Part shown: one piece after another, positions 39,928 to 51,796 of the stretch
Layout: every line of letters begins with the position of its first letter
How positions within the stretch are numbered: the first letter of the stretch is position 1
Assembly (NCBI RefSeq): GCF_014529535.1
Contig: NC_050738.1
Span: 12,726,062 to 12,790,061, forward strand
Length of the DNA stretch: 64,000 bases
Direction: 5' to 3'
From: Bradysia coprophila
Lineage: Eukaryota; Arthropoda; Insecta; Diptera; Sciaridae
The notes under the pieces: generated by a model
Told to the model about the DNA's origin: nothing
Databases searched by the model: none
Seen by the model: only the letters and a program-made list of their open reading frames with translations
Made by a program: the position numbers and the translations under genes

Positions 39928-40075
39928 AATATGAAAAATACTATTCGTGCCACGGATTAAAAGTCTTTTTTTAGCGAATTTGATTCCAGACCTCGCCTTC
40001 GGCTCTGTCTGGAAACCTCTCACACGCTAAAAAAGACTTTTAGTCCTACGTACGAAATGTACTATTTTTTCTCAC
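39928..40075. mobile_element. Foldback element with CpG-rich core
   Basis: The arms AAAAGTCTTTTTTTAGCG and CGCTAAAAAAGACTTTT are near-perfect inverse copies, continued outward by diverged arm sequence. Between them is an inner hairpin, TCCAGACCTCGCCTTCGGCT / TCTGTCTGGA. The CTCGCCTTCGGCTC core recurs in other elements of the window. Confidence 0.55.
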
Positions 40076-40172
40076 TGTTTCTGTTACACCTATATAATTG
40101 AGTCGTTTCAATATTCTCTTCATCTTTATCGTGTTTTATTGGCACTTGAAAAGTACTGTAGTACTGCCATGA

Positions 40173-40417
40173 CATATAGTCATTTTTGTCATTTCCTTGT
40201 ATTTTGGATAACTCAGACTTCCATATAGTCATTTTTGCCATTTCCTTGTCCTTTTGTCAACTCGGACTTCCATATAGTCATTTTTGCCATTTCCTTGTAT
40301 TTTGGATAACTCAGACTTCCATATAGTCATTTTTGCCATTTCCTTGTATTTTGGATAACTCAGACTTCCATATAGTCATTTTTGCCATTTCCTTGTATTT
40401 TTGTCAACTCAGACTTC
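40173..40417. repeat. Five tandem copies of a 49-bp unit
   Basis: The unit begins CATATAGTCATTTTTGCCAT and ends AACTCAGACTTC. Five copies fit exactly in 245 bp. Copies 1, 3 and 4 carry TTTTGGATAACTC where copies 2 and 5 carry TTTTGTCAACTC, so the array seems to have grown by copying a mixed pair. There are no spacers. Confidence 0.9.
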
Positions 40418-40519
40418 AAAGAGTTCACGAGTTGTCATGTCTATCATTTATTCAAATATTTTTGACACATATATCATGATCTTTGCTAGATGGTGTTGCC
40501 AGCTTGCACCTCAAGTGCA

Positions 40520-40915
40520 TAGAGTGTTTAAAGAGCGGATGAAGAGAGATAAGAAACATTTATTCAACTGGTCTCAGTCGAGGTCTCGGTGATATGTCAA
40601 AATTTGTATGTAAAAGTCCAGTTAACTAGAAACCATGGCAGAGTAAAATAAACCAGGCAGGAGCGGTTCATTTTCGAAACGTCAAATAAGGGACGTAATA
40701 CACTGGATGAAAATGAACTCAAATGAACATTGACATAAATTGAAAATTTTTGTTCGCAAAAAATACAGGGCTACTAGATTATTCAGGTCCCTAGTCAAAT
40801 CAGCGCTCCTGCCTGGTTAACTTTACTCTGTCGTGCTAACAAACCAGTTTATTGACCTGGACCTCGATGTCATTTTGACATTCTCTTTCACCACTATATA
40901 TATGTTTATCGTATA
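40520..40915. mobile_element. AACTGG/CCAGTT MITE interrupted by another MITE
   Basis: Outer parts (GTGTTTAAAGAGCG..., GTCAAAATTTGTATGTAAAA, GTCCAGTTAACTAG, then AAACCAGTTTATTGACCTGG, TTTTGACATTCTCTTTC) match the uninterrupted copy at 45.25-45.43 kb. The match breaks after GTCCAGTTAACTAG and resumes at AAACCAGTT, with a 192-bp inverted-repeat element between. Confidence 0.55.
40639..40830. mobile_element. 192-bp MITE nested in the preceding element
   Basis: Terminal inverted repeats of 27 bp with about three mismatches: CAGAGTAAAATAAACCAGGC...GGAGCG at the left and the inverse ending TTTACTCTG at the right. AAACCA lies just outside both ends, possibly the remains of a target duplication. No coding capacity. 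Confidence 0.6.
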
Positions 40916-40930
40916 TCGCTGAATGTTAAT

Positions 40931-41628
40931 CGGAAAGCTACAGATTCTACCTACAAATCATGCTACACTTTCATCTCAGAGTTTTGTACGACTTGTTCCG
41001 AGCCTCAGCTAAGTATTTACGACAGACAGTCTGTCACAGACTGATACAAAATCTTTTACTTTATTAGTTTCAAAATACCTTTTGCTCATCTACAACGGGA
41101 ATATTTTCTTGGTGAGACCTCATAATTCCTTTCGAATCTAGCATGTTCCTGTTCCGCGCCCTGGACCATTAAGCTCTCTAGCGCCCCTTTATTTGTACGG
41201 GCAAAATTAGGTAAGTATTTTTGATGGAAAAAATTGTCTTTTTCCTTTACCCTCGATCATATTCCAGCGCCCTGGACCATGCTAAAATTGGTCTCTATGA
41301 AGATGCGGCCCTGAGAGCAGACTCTGATGAATTTGAACAGAAATTTCTTAACAGTGTCTACCACTTCACTTTTCATTGAACATGTATGCGTACCACAGAT
41401 GATTATGAGGTCAAACAATGTTCTCTGTACACACAAATCGTATTATATGCATCTTAATCCATATATGGCATATCTCCGCAGAATTTTCCATTGTCTGAAT
41501 GTGTACGTACAACTTGATAAGACGAAAGAAATCGCTTCGTTGTGTATAGTGTTGACTTCATTGTGATACGTACTCTGACTCTGGGTCTGGATCGGCTTTT
41601 GAAAATCAGTGTGAGATAAGCGCAAAAT
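40931..41628. other. Intergenic region upstream of the OHCU decarboxylase gene
   Basis: No gene is recognised. A 13-bp direct repeat, CGCCCTGGACCAT, occurs near 41,157 and 41,268. A 79-codon frame at 41,327-41,566 is AT-biased with no family resemblance. The promoter of the downstream gene presumably lies near the right end. Confidence 0.4.
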
Positions 41629-42153
41629 ATGTCGAAAGGACAATCAATTGACAATTTGAATAAAATACCATCAATTGAATTTCAAAATATTTTTCGAAAT
41701 GTTGTTGAAAACTATCCACAAGCAGCAATCGAAGTATCTTCCCGGAGGCCATTCGTCGACACAAATCAGTTGGTCGAACATTTCAACAATTATTTAACTA
41801 ACCTCGACCATGCATCCAAGGTAAAAGTTCTACAACTGCATCCGGACTTGGCTGGAAAGTTAGCTAGTGATGGAGAACTAACCGCTGAATCGGCTGAAGA
41901 ACAGGCTGGTGCTGGATTGAATCGAATTTCCAACGAGCAGTACAAACAGTTGAACCAGATGAATGAGAAATACAAAGAGAAATTCGGATTTCCATTTGTG
42001 ATTTGTGTGCGCGAAACGAATAAGATTGAGGCGATATTGAGAGGAATAACTGTAAGACTGCAGAATGAGAGGAATGACGAGTTGGATACGGGGATAGATG
42101 AAGTGAAAAAAATTTGTCGATTAAGGATCGGGCAAATCATCGATTTGCAGTGA
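41629..42153 (+). CDS. OHCU decarboxylase (urate degradation)
   Basis: Single-exon frame of 174 residues. 2-oxo-4-hydroxy-4-carboxy-5-ureidoimidazoline decarboxylase catalyses the third step from urate, giving S-allantoin after uricase and HIU hydrolase. Seen here are the conserved LHPDLAGKLA with the catalytic-type His at residue 71, the AES..EQAGAGL segment with Glu87, YKEKFGFPFVICVR at about 115-128, and the C-terminal EVKKICRLRIGQI helix. Length fits the family. The C-terminus (IDLQ) lacks a PTS1 peroxisomal signal. AATAAA signals at 42,181-42,186 and 42,212-42,217 follow the stop codon closely. The arrestin gene lies convergently just beyond. Confidence 0.93.
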   Translation: MSKGQSIDNLNKIPSIEFQNIFRNVVENYPQAAIEVSSRRPFVDTNQLVEHFNNYLTNLDHASKVKVLQLHPDLAGKLASDGELTAESAEEQAGAGLNRISNEQYKQLNQMNEKYKEKFGFPFVICVRETNKIEAILRGITVRLQNERNDELDTGIDEVKKICRLRIGQIIDLQ

Positions 42154-42414
42154 ATGTGCGGACTTTTTGTTATTATGTAAAATAAACCCAACTCATCAAA
42201 AAGAAATTTCGAAAATAAAAGAAATTACGAAGAAACTACTGGTTTAACTTTCTTCTTTTGTCGTCTTGTTGATTGATATGCTAGATGGTTGCATATAAGA
42301 TTCGATCGATTGTATCGACTGTATCGTCTGACGAAATGGGAGCATTAGGTCCGTATGAATTGTCACCGATGTGTATTACAAACATGAATGAGTTACTGGA
42401 ATCAACAATTGACT

Positions 42415-42420
42415 TTTATT
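42415..42420 (-). terminator. AATAAA, likely poly(A) signal of the arrestin gene
   Basis: Lies 109 nt after the arrestin stop codon on the minus strand. The OHCU decarboxylase signals at 42,181-42,217 face it, so these two genes also converge. Confidence 0.5.
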
Positions 42421-42528
42421 GCCTTTTAAGCATTTACATAAATATTTTAAATTTGGACAACGTTTGGAACTTTACGACGGCCAATAGATTCATCAATAAC
42501 AATACACACTATTCCACTTAACGAAGCA

Positions 42529-43979
42529 TTAATAGCAATCAACCGAATCCTGATCAATAGTATCTTGACGGAAACATTCAACATCTGCTTGGCTGTCGGC
42601 ATGAAAGATTTTAGGCTTTGTACCAGGCTGTAAATAAGGATCATTTTGTTATTAACTTCCATTCTGACAAATCATACAAAATTGTACAACCTTTGGATGC
42701 ATCAGAACAAATGGAAGTTCAGCAGCTAGTTCGCCACCAAGTGCACCCAGAAATAGTTTCACTTTGATGGCGTACGAGACAATGATTCCAAAAGCATCTC
42801 TTTGTTCCGGAGCAGCCAGTCTGATGGATGAAACTTATCGATTAATTCGGTTCAAAATTCAAAATTTTTTAGTTTCTTACAAAGTAGTTGAGGCTAAGTT
42901 GGTATCCTCTTTTTTTACTTGCCCATCCAAAGCGATTCCTTTGCGATCTTTATTGGATGCTAGGCAAGGTGATAGATACATTACTTTCTGAACGCTGGAA
43001 CCTGGTTGGATCGGACAGCCCTCGCTTGTTTCAATTGAAGCAACAGTATTCCGATATTGACCATTTTGGAAGAGAACCACATCGACTCCCTGTTGCACCA
43101 TTGCCTTGATTTTCTTGACGACCTGCAGTAGCAATTTGATCCATTCATGAACTGATATTCGTATCTATGGTTTATCTTAAAATCACCTTGTTCGAATTGT
43201 TTCTTATACAACAGTTAACAGCGATTCTTTCACCATGAAAATACAACTGTTTGTCCAGAGTAACCTCCAACTCCAGCTCTCCAGGGCTGAGCATAAAATC
43301 TTTTCGAACGATAGTACATGGTTGAGCACCAGTTTTTGATGGAGCATACTGAACCTTTCGGATGCCCAAAGTGACTGTACTGCGACGGTGGGTACGATCG
43401 GTTTCAGACTCTCCAGCGAAAATCTTTTGGATGAAATATTATATTTCGATTCGTTCCAATTGAATAAAACACACAACAGACCTTAATAAAATATTGGACA
43501 CCGCACGGTTCACCAGCTTCGTCATGGCCTTGTTGTAAAGAGACCGAAGCGGGAGCACTTGGTTGAAGATTAAATGTAAATGGAATTCCATTTCCTCCTA
43601 ACTTCTTTATCAAACGTTCTTGCAATTTGGTCGGAGTGAAGTCTCGTTTTTCAGGTACTGGATACAGTTGTTCCGATGCCAAATATAATTCCTTTTGGAA
43701 GTTCAATCCCATTACCTCATCTTCCTCCCGTCCATAACGAAAGCTACAAACAATTTGACCAAAAATTTTTCGTTTCTCGCGAGCGTATTCATCGTCAAGA
43801 ACTAAGACTCCATCTAAAGAACAATCACATTACAAAGTTGATTAAAATTAACTGATTTAAAGCAGAATACCAATCGGTTCAACTGCCGAAATATGGTCAA
43901 CATAATCCCTCTTTCCCACATACAAGGTCAGCTTTCCGTTTGGCGAGCTCTTTTTGAAAACTTTGAAGTTCACGACCAT
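42529..43979 (-). CDS. Arr1: Sensory arrestin, arrestin 1 (phosrestin-2) type
   Basis: Six exons in transcription order: 43979-43871, 43813-43482, 43423-43187, 43122-42881, 42820-42691, 42615-42529; 1,137 nt, 378 residues, introns 57-75 nt. It begins [20 protein letters not shown], the arrestin N-domain strand with the phosphate-binding lysine pair, followed by [40 protein letters not shown], the inter-domain [34 protein letters not shown], and the C-domain [20 protein letters not shown]. The tail ends [18 protein letters not shown] and a few more residues. Arrestins bind phosphorylated G-protein-coupled receptors, here presumably rhodopsin (or odorant-cell receptors), to stop signalling. Sequence is closer to fly Arr1 than Arr2 as I recall them; a tree would settle this. 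Confidence 0.93.
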
Positions 43980-44830
43980 TTTTGTAAAAGTGTTCACACA
44001 AAACTTTACTTTATTTTCCCGATTAAAAACAACTGTCGCACTATGATTGTACAAGAAACTATTAAGAAAATGGTTCGTGGTGCGTCCATTTATACTGTTC
44101 CAATTTTCAATCCATTGTAATCTTGTTAGTGCATTCATTTGGATTCGCATAAATGTATGTCGTCACTCCTCGAAGTAGATAAGTAAAAATCGATTTTAAT
44201 ATTTCATTGTTTCGATTCGATGATGTGTTAGCTTAAAAATAAACAAAACCTTAGGGTCGGAAAATGATACGGATAATTGCGTCACTTTTGCCGAAATATT
44301 CACTTGCAATGTAAACATAAATATGAACAATCATTATGATCAATTTTCACATTATTAATTAATGAATGATGATAATTATGCCGAAAGATGTTGAGAGACC
44401 TCTGAATGTTTCAAGCCATCGAGTGCTCAGCAATACAAGTTCCTGGCAAGTCTTTCTTGGTTAAAAAATGCATAGTAAAACCGAATGGTCAATAGGTTAA
44501 TAGATTTTGATCAGTCGTAGAAAAATCGGTAGAGACGAAGCGCTCATTTTGACCTTTCATAGTGTCATCTGCGTAATTATCGAATCTATTTCTTCTTTTG
44601 ATCTAAGTATATTCAAAAGATTGATAGAAAATCTTTTACTTCATTTATTTGACCATACTTTTTTCTATATAAATCACATTAGCCAGACTTCTTCGCTCAT
44701 TAATGTCGCCGTATTCGATTACAGATGACTTACTTATAGGTGACAGTTTTTCTCAAGATTGGTTGTATGCTAGTCTGCTCAATCCGAATCTTGTACATTA
44801 CATATAGTTTCAAAGCATAATGTCATAGCT
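43980..44830. other. Intergenic region upstream of the arrestin gene
   Basis: No gene recognised. The only long frame (44,507-44,728) is hydrophobic and AT-driven with no known match. The arrestin promoter should be near 44.0-44.3 kb. I see no TATA box in a clear position. Confidence 0.4.
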
Positions 44831-44831
44831 T

Positions 44832-44952
44832 TTGAGAAAAAAAATCCAAAATTTCTTGATTTTCTCCAGTTTTACGATTTTTTTAAAATTATTCGAAAAT
44901 AAAACTCAAGGAAGTCTGAGAAAATTGAAGAAAATATTTTCTCAAAAATAGA
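44832..44952. repeat. Weak palindromic element
   Basis: CTTTTGAGAAAAAAAATCC on the left is roughly complementary to GAAGAAAATATTTTCTCAAA on the right across about 85 bp. AT-richness alone could give part of this, so the call is tentative. Confidence 0.25.
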
Positions 44953-45024
44953 CTCGGACTACAATCACAGTCAGGCACATCTTCTACTTTTTTGTTTATG
45001 ACAAGTTCCTTAGTTCCTTACAAC

Positions 45025-45692
45025 GGCTAAATTTTACTTTAGGGGACAAGTCACGATCGGAATTTTTCTTGATCCTATAGACTGTTATAGCGATCAGAGC
45101 GAGAAAACCGCAGACCAGTTATTATAACTTGCCTTGGGGTACTTGTCAAAGTATTTACTTCTCTTTCAACGTGGTACGTTGAGAGCGAGAGGACCGAAGA
45201 CCAGTTTATTATAACTTGCCTTGGGGTACTTGTCAAACTATCTCTTTCTCTTTCATCATAACACTCTATACAGTGTTCAAAGAGCGTAAAAGAGAGAAAA
45301 ATTAACTGGTTCCGTTGGGTGATACGTCAAAATTTGTATGTAAAAGTCCAGTTAACTAGGAAAAAACCAGTTAATTTAACTGAGCTCGATGGGTGAACAC
45401 TCTTTTTGACATTCTCTTTGAACACTATATAGGTCGAGTATGAGGCACTGATGTTTTAAACTAAAGAAATAGGCCGCGGAAAGCAAGTTCCATTTTTGCA
45501 TTTTCGTTGTCAACATAGGGGAGACATAACGTTTTGACTTGTTGAACTAAATTTTCCTTATACAAAATGACAAAATTAAAGCTTCTTTCCGCGGCCTAAT
45601 TCTTTCATTTATGGACATCAGTGGGTCATACTCGATCTATTGGAACAAAAGAAATACCGATCGCGACTTGTCCTCTAAAGTAAATTTTTGCC
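45025..45692. mobile_element. Composite foldback element, about 670 bp, with inner elements
   Basis: Outer arms of about 45 bp are inverted: GGCTAAATTTTACTTTAGGG...GACAAGTCACGATCGG at the left, CCGATCGCGACTTGTCCTCT...AAAGTAAATTTTTGCC at the right. Inside are two tandem copies of an AGACCAGTTTATTATAACTT...GCCTTGGGGTACTTGTCAAA module (about 45.09-45.24 kb), one AACTGG/CCAGTT element (45.25-45.43 kb) and a complete inner palindrome (45.43-45.64 kb). No coding frame. Confidence 0.55.
45429..45641. mobile_element. 213-bp palindromic MITE with long arms
   Basis: Arms of about 60 bp: ATAGGTCGAGTATGAGGCAC...CACTGATG and AATAGGCCGCGGAAAG at the left are mirrored by CTTTCCGCGGCCTAATTCTT and CATCAGTGGGTCATACTCGA at the right. 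It lies wholly within the composite element. Confidence 0.6.
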
Positions 45693-45903
45693 CTTACCAC
45701 CCTTGGTGGATCTCGAACAGTAGTTTCTCAATTAAAGAGAAAATCGAATTGGCACTGATTTGTGTAAGAAAAAGACTTTTCAAGCAGAATAAATACGAAC
45801 GTTGAAAGGGCAACACACCCGAATTAAAGTGTTTCATTCTCAGCCCCAAAGCCCACAAATCTAAAGATCTGACTGGTGGAAGATTCAACAACCCTACATA
45901 TTA

Positions 45904-46080
45904 GCGAGACTGTTATGATCAGAGCGAGAGTTGCGAAGACCAGGTAATTTAACTTGCCTTGGGGGTACTTGTCATTTCATATTTTCACGTATATTTTTGA
46001 CATATCCCCCAAAATGTAAGTTAAAATTACTGGTCTAAATTATATTTCCTTCTCTCTAATCACAACACTCTTAGCCTAGA
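45904..46080. mobile_element. Palindromic MITE, CTTGCCTTG/GACTTGTCA family
   Basis: Inner arms AGACCAGGTAATTTAACTTG...GGGTACTTGTCA (from about 45,932) and TGACATATCCCCCAAAATGT...AAATTACTGGTCT (to about 46,036) are inverted, and the outer ACTGTTATGATCAGAGCGAG and CTCTCTAATCACAACACTCT also pair. It is the best preserved full copy of the family seen at 39.72 and 45.1 kb. Confidence 0.55.
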
Positions 46081-46418
46081 CTATATCTTTTTCTGTCCTA
46101 TGTCGTAACCGTTGTAACCCTCATTCAACTTCATTAAAATAAAATAACTTTCAAAATCAACCGCCTAATAAATACGTGCTACATTCAACATTCTACCAAT
46201 ATGCAGTAAAAAAAATATTCACTCGTACAATAAGAGACTGGTTTGTTCTTTTCCATGTTGGTTCATCTTCAACATTAACTCCATTCCATTGAGCAGTGAC
46301 TTCAGCAACAGAACTCTTTCGTTAGTGTATAGTGCTACAAGAAATTTATGTTGAAAGTTTTCTTTTTTAATTAATTAACGAAAATTTGTCGATTTTAATT
46401 GCCAAATTCTTGTCCAAC
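46081..46418. other. Upstream region of the membrane-protein gene
   Basis: No gene or clear promoter motif is seen. It probably contains the start site of the gene at 46,419. Confidence 0.35.
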
Positions 46419-47126
46419 ATGTACAAATACACGGCCGGAATAATAATTTTGTTAATTGGTACGTAGTTTTAGTTAAAAACAAACAGTTAAATGGTTAAAA
46501 TAACAACTTGTTCTTGATGCAATATTATAATTTTATTTAAACAACACAGAGTGTGTATGTGATATGTGTGTCTACTGGAGAGAATTTTTAATGTTTAATT
46601 TGTGCACTCTTCATTTAATATATATATGCATATTGTGTGTACTATTATTTACACATAACTCATACACACACAAGGAGTAGACTTTAATTTGTTTATTTTT
46701 GTATATTTCATTTCATATTTCGTTAATTCAGCTATAAATCAAGTGCAGTGTGGAATATTTGGAAGAGAGTACCTTGAACAAATACACAAGGGGGATAATA
46801 AATATGCATCCTATAATGGTGTCGGCGCACAGAATGGTCGATCGACGAGTGAACATTTGCAGCAAAACAATAATTCGAAAGCGACGTACACAAGAAGTGG
46901 TATGTCAGCCTGGACTATAATAGCGTTAATTCTACTGGTTATCCTGTTGGGCATGGGAGCCTATTACGGCATGTTATGTTACCCGATTATATGCAAACAT
47001 GAACGAATGTATGATATCATGGATGCTGGTTCGACCAGTTCGGGAACGCCGACTCGGTCGACTGAATTTGAGAAAATGGGAAATTATAGTTCACGATCGA
47101 CGACACCCAGTAAAAGTAATGATTGA
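46419..47126 (+). CDS. Small single-pass type I membrane protein, unknown function
   Basis: Two exons, 46419-46458 and 46732-47126 (intron 273 nt), 435 nt, 144 residues. Residues 1-19 form a hydrophobic signal peptide (MYKYTAGIIILLIAINQVQC). The predicted lumenal part (about 20-70) is polar, Asn/Gln-rich, with one Cys after cleavage. A strong membrane helix spans about 73-96 (AWTIIALILLVILLGMGAYY). The cytosolic tail (about 97-144) begins CYPIICKHERMYDIMD and is then rich in Ser/Thr with TP and SP-like sites. I do not recognise the family. AATAAA occurs at 47,222-47,227. Joining the exons gives a continuous frame and a sensible signal peptide, which supports the model. Confidence 0.75.
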
Positions 47127-48440
47127 CTAGTGGTTGAGTGTTATTGATCGTGTATTGATATTGAAAGTAGGACGGAATGCACACGATGACTTTTCCTTTG
47201 ATTTATACAAATTTAAATCAAAATAAAATTTTAATTCAATCGATTTTATTAGTTGACGACGATACAATGTTGTGTTCAATATATTATATTCGATGGTCAA
47301 ATTGATAAGAATTTAGAGCAAAAAAAAATAATTAAATTAATTTTCCAATCCAAGTTTCCTTTTTTGGGATTTATCGTCCTAAGTTTCGAACGTATAATAT
47401 TGTAGTTTACTGAAATGTAAGATCTTAACATACTTTTTGGAGACTGAAATTTTCGTTACGTAAGTAATTTTAAGGCACGTATAATGTACAAATGAAGCGC
47501 AATGTAAATTTCGAACCGAAATAAATTTTTACAAAAAATTTTACATCTGAAATCTGTGGTATCGTATTAAATCGTCTCTGGATACATCATACACACGAAA
47601 AACCAGCAGCGTGTGTATAATAAATGGAAGGGAATTGCGATTAGTCATCAAAAAATTAAACCGATTTCTTTTCAAGAAAAGACCAAAGTCTGTTGTTTTT
47701 GATATGTATAATATAGTTACGGTAGGAGGAAAAAAAAAGGTTTGGAATGTAAATAACATTTGGAACGAACACAAAATGATTTATATCTTTATTCCACAGA
47801 AAACAAATAATCGTATAATGTGACGAATGTTTTAAGCATATTTCATTTGTTGTCGATGTGATTCATAATATATACCAACAAATGGTAAATTGTAAAACAA
47901 ATCTCGACAACAATTCTATGAATTTAAGTTATAAAATTGACTGCCGTTAAATTAGCTTTGTCACCTAGAGATTGGCAATTGAGATTCGAATTTACGTGCA
48001 ATGGGAGATTTTTAGCTATACACCGTGGTATGGGTGGAGATTTTTTAACCGCTTTGTGCACGATATAAGCATGATTCTAACTTTCATGTGTGACTACACA
48101 GGCTACACAGCCATGCTACTACCATGAACTCTGAATTGACAAGGTGTCAAATTTGGAGGCTTTAGCGATAATTACTTAAGCAAGAAACTAATTTTTGAAA
48201 AATTGACCGGGAATTTACAGTTAAGAGTCAATTCGCCAAAACTTCGAACAACTTAAAAACAAACCATCAGCGATTTTCGGCGGGTAATGACCCACCTGAG
48301 TCATTTGCAACAAAAAAGAATTCTCGAAATAATTATGTTTTCACGCGGTGATCAAAATAGTTTTCATGTGTCGGGGCCGAAAATGAGGGAGTTTCGAGAT
48401 TTTTTTCTGGTTTTCGACCCCTTACATGAAAACTTTTTTG
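47127..48440. other. Intergenic
   Basis: Contains the poly(A) signal of the upstream gene near 47.2 kb and AT-rich sequence. Frames of 60-80 codons here (47,541-47,823) overlap on opposite strands and have no family resemblance. Confidence 0.4.
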
Positions 48441-48441
48441 A

Positions 48442-48535
48442 GTATCTGTTTTGGAGGTTTGATTTTAGGCCCTTTCGCATGTAGCCCTCACTTCGTTCGC
48501 GAAATTGCCTAAAATCAAACGTCCAAAACAGATAC
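48442..48535. mobile_element. 94-bp foldback MITE with CpG-rich core
   Basis: The arm GTATCTGTTTTGGAGGTTTG...ATTTTAGGC (48,442-48,470) is inverted at 48,507-48,535 as GCCTAAAATCAAACGTCCAA...AACAGATAC with two or so mismatches. The core contains CTCACTTCGTTCGCGAAATT. Confidence 0.65.
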
Positions 48536-49127
48536 ACAAATAACTATTTTGTTGCATATCACCAAGAATACGTAACGCATTGATCTGAAATTATGGTCAT
48601 TGGTAGAGGTGTTGACGCATAAGCTGGCCTTTAAAACTTTTCGAAATTTTTCGTGTATGTGGTGCAGTAGCTATTTTAGGGAAAAAAATTCAAATTTTAT
48701 AGAGTGTTTTCAAAAAGTTACAACGATAGACTTCAAAGATATGGGTGTCGTTGCGTAGGTAGTGACCTCTACTATCCATGACACCATGAACCTACCGCGG
48801 CACGACTTTCGTTGAGCTTCAATTTTGATTGAAGTGTACTAACACAAAAATTCTTTAGAATTCTAATTTTCTTCTCGTCAATTTTTCTGACGTATGAGAC
48901 AATTTTAAATCAGGACTGCAGTTACTGCCGCCTTACGCTTCGGGAAATTTCGTTTAGGGCCTGCAAAATTTGAAACAAAAACAACTGATTCAATTGTGTC
49001 ATATGTTCTTCAGGTGTCTACCGACTTCCCAGTATGGCCAGTGAGGCACTGTACCAAGTGTTTACTAGCATATTATAATCATATTTTGTACGAAATTTGC
49101 AATATCCTAGCTGTTCTTCAATTATAA
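48536..49127. other. Intergenic
   Basis: No gene seen. A further GC-rich string, CGCCTTACGCTTCGGGAAAT, occurs near 48,942 and may be the core of another decayed foldback element. Confidence 0.35.
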
Positions 49128-49256
49128 TAGTATATTACATCCTTGCTTGTAAGTTTGTTGTTTTGGCAAGAGTGAGCTTTGCGGAACGAGGCCGAAGGCG
49201 AGTGAAGAAATAACACAACCCAAAACAATAACTAACAAGCAATTACGTAGGATATT
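49128..49256. mobile_element. Foldback MITE with CpG-rich core
   Basis: The left arm TACATCCTTGCTTGTAAGTT...TGTTGTTTTGG and the right arm CCAAAACAATAACTAACAAG...CAATTACGTAGGAT pair with several mismatches. The core is AACGAGGCCGAAGGCGAGTG, the reverse of the core at 8.86 and 40.0 kb. Confidence 0.5.
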
Positions 49257-49957
49257 CTACATTTGTGGTCGATGACTGCATTTTAACTGTCAGAAACTTT
49301 ATCGACATGAAATGAAAAAATAAGCAATGGCTTGCGGTCCGATCCTAGAAAAATTAATGTGTAAGCCAACGAATTAACATATTTTTTGCGAAGCATCAGG
49401 TGATGCTTTCTACAAAAGAAGTAATAGATTCAATGATTAATGTGGCAATAAACGATGTTATGGTAAAAAAAGCAATTTTATCTAGCGAAAAATCAGGCGA
49501 ACTATTAAAAATTCCTTTTAAGATGTAACGAATTTCATCGAAAAATTCGCTCGATAATCTTTGTATTTTTGCAAATTATCTGCTTTAAAATAGCAGTGAT
49601 GGAACGAAAATATGTCTTTCAAAACATCAAACTTAACGGTGAACTTACCTACGCAGTAGATTCGAATTGCCGACAAACGGCTAAGTTGTAATTAAATCGA
49701 ATAAAAATATCGAACTTAACAAATCATAAAATGTTCCACCGTAACTTTTATTCAATGATTTTCTTTATCTCTGCGGTACAAAGTAATAAAATTTTTCCTA
49801 GAATTAAAATAAAAAATATCTAACCCATCAATTCGATGCTGTCATACTATTTACCGAGACTATTACGTGTATCGTACGTTTGTATTAAAACGATTAAAAC
49901 CCATTCCAATTTATTTAGAAAATTTCATTCTGGCACAGTCTAACCACAACGAACGAA
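49257..49957. other. Intergenic, 3' flank of the CCDC28 gene
   Basis: AT-rich, no gene recognised. On the minus strand AATAAA at 49,910-49,915 lies about 43 nt beyond the CCDC28 stop codon and is its likely poly(A) signal. Confidence 0.4.

Positions 49958-51796
<1,839 letters not shown>

Noticed and set aside
40173-40417. CRISPR-like direct repeat array
   Set aside because: The repeats are contiguous 49-bp units without spacers, and the genome is eukaryotic.
41790-42191. 133-codon frame on the minus strand
   Set aside because: It is the antisense shadow of the OHCU decarboxylase gene.
44507-44728. 73-codon frame with hydrophobic stretches
   Set aside because: AT-rich, no matching family, no splice context, and it lies just before a repeat-dense stretch.
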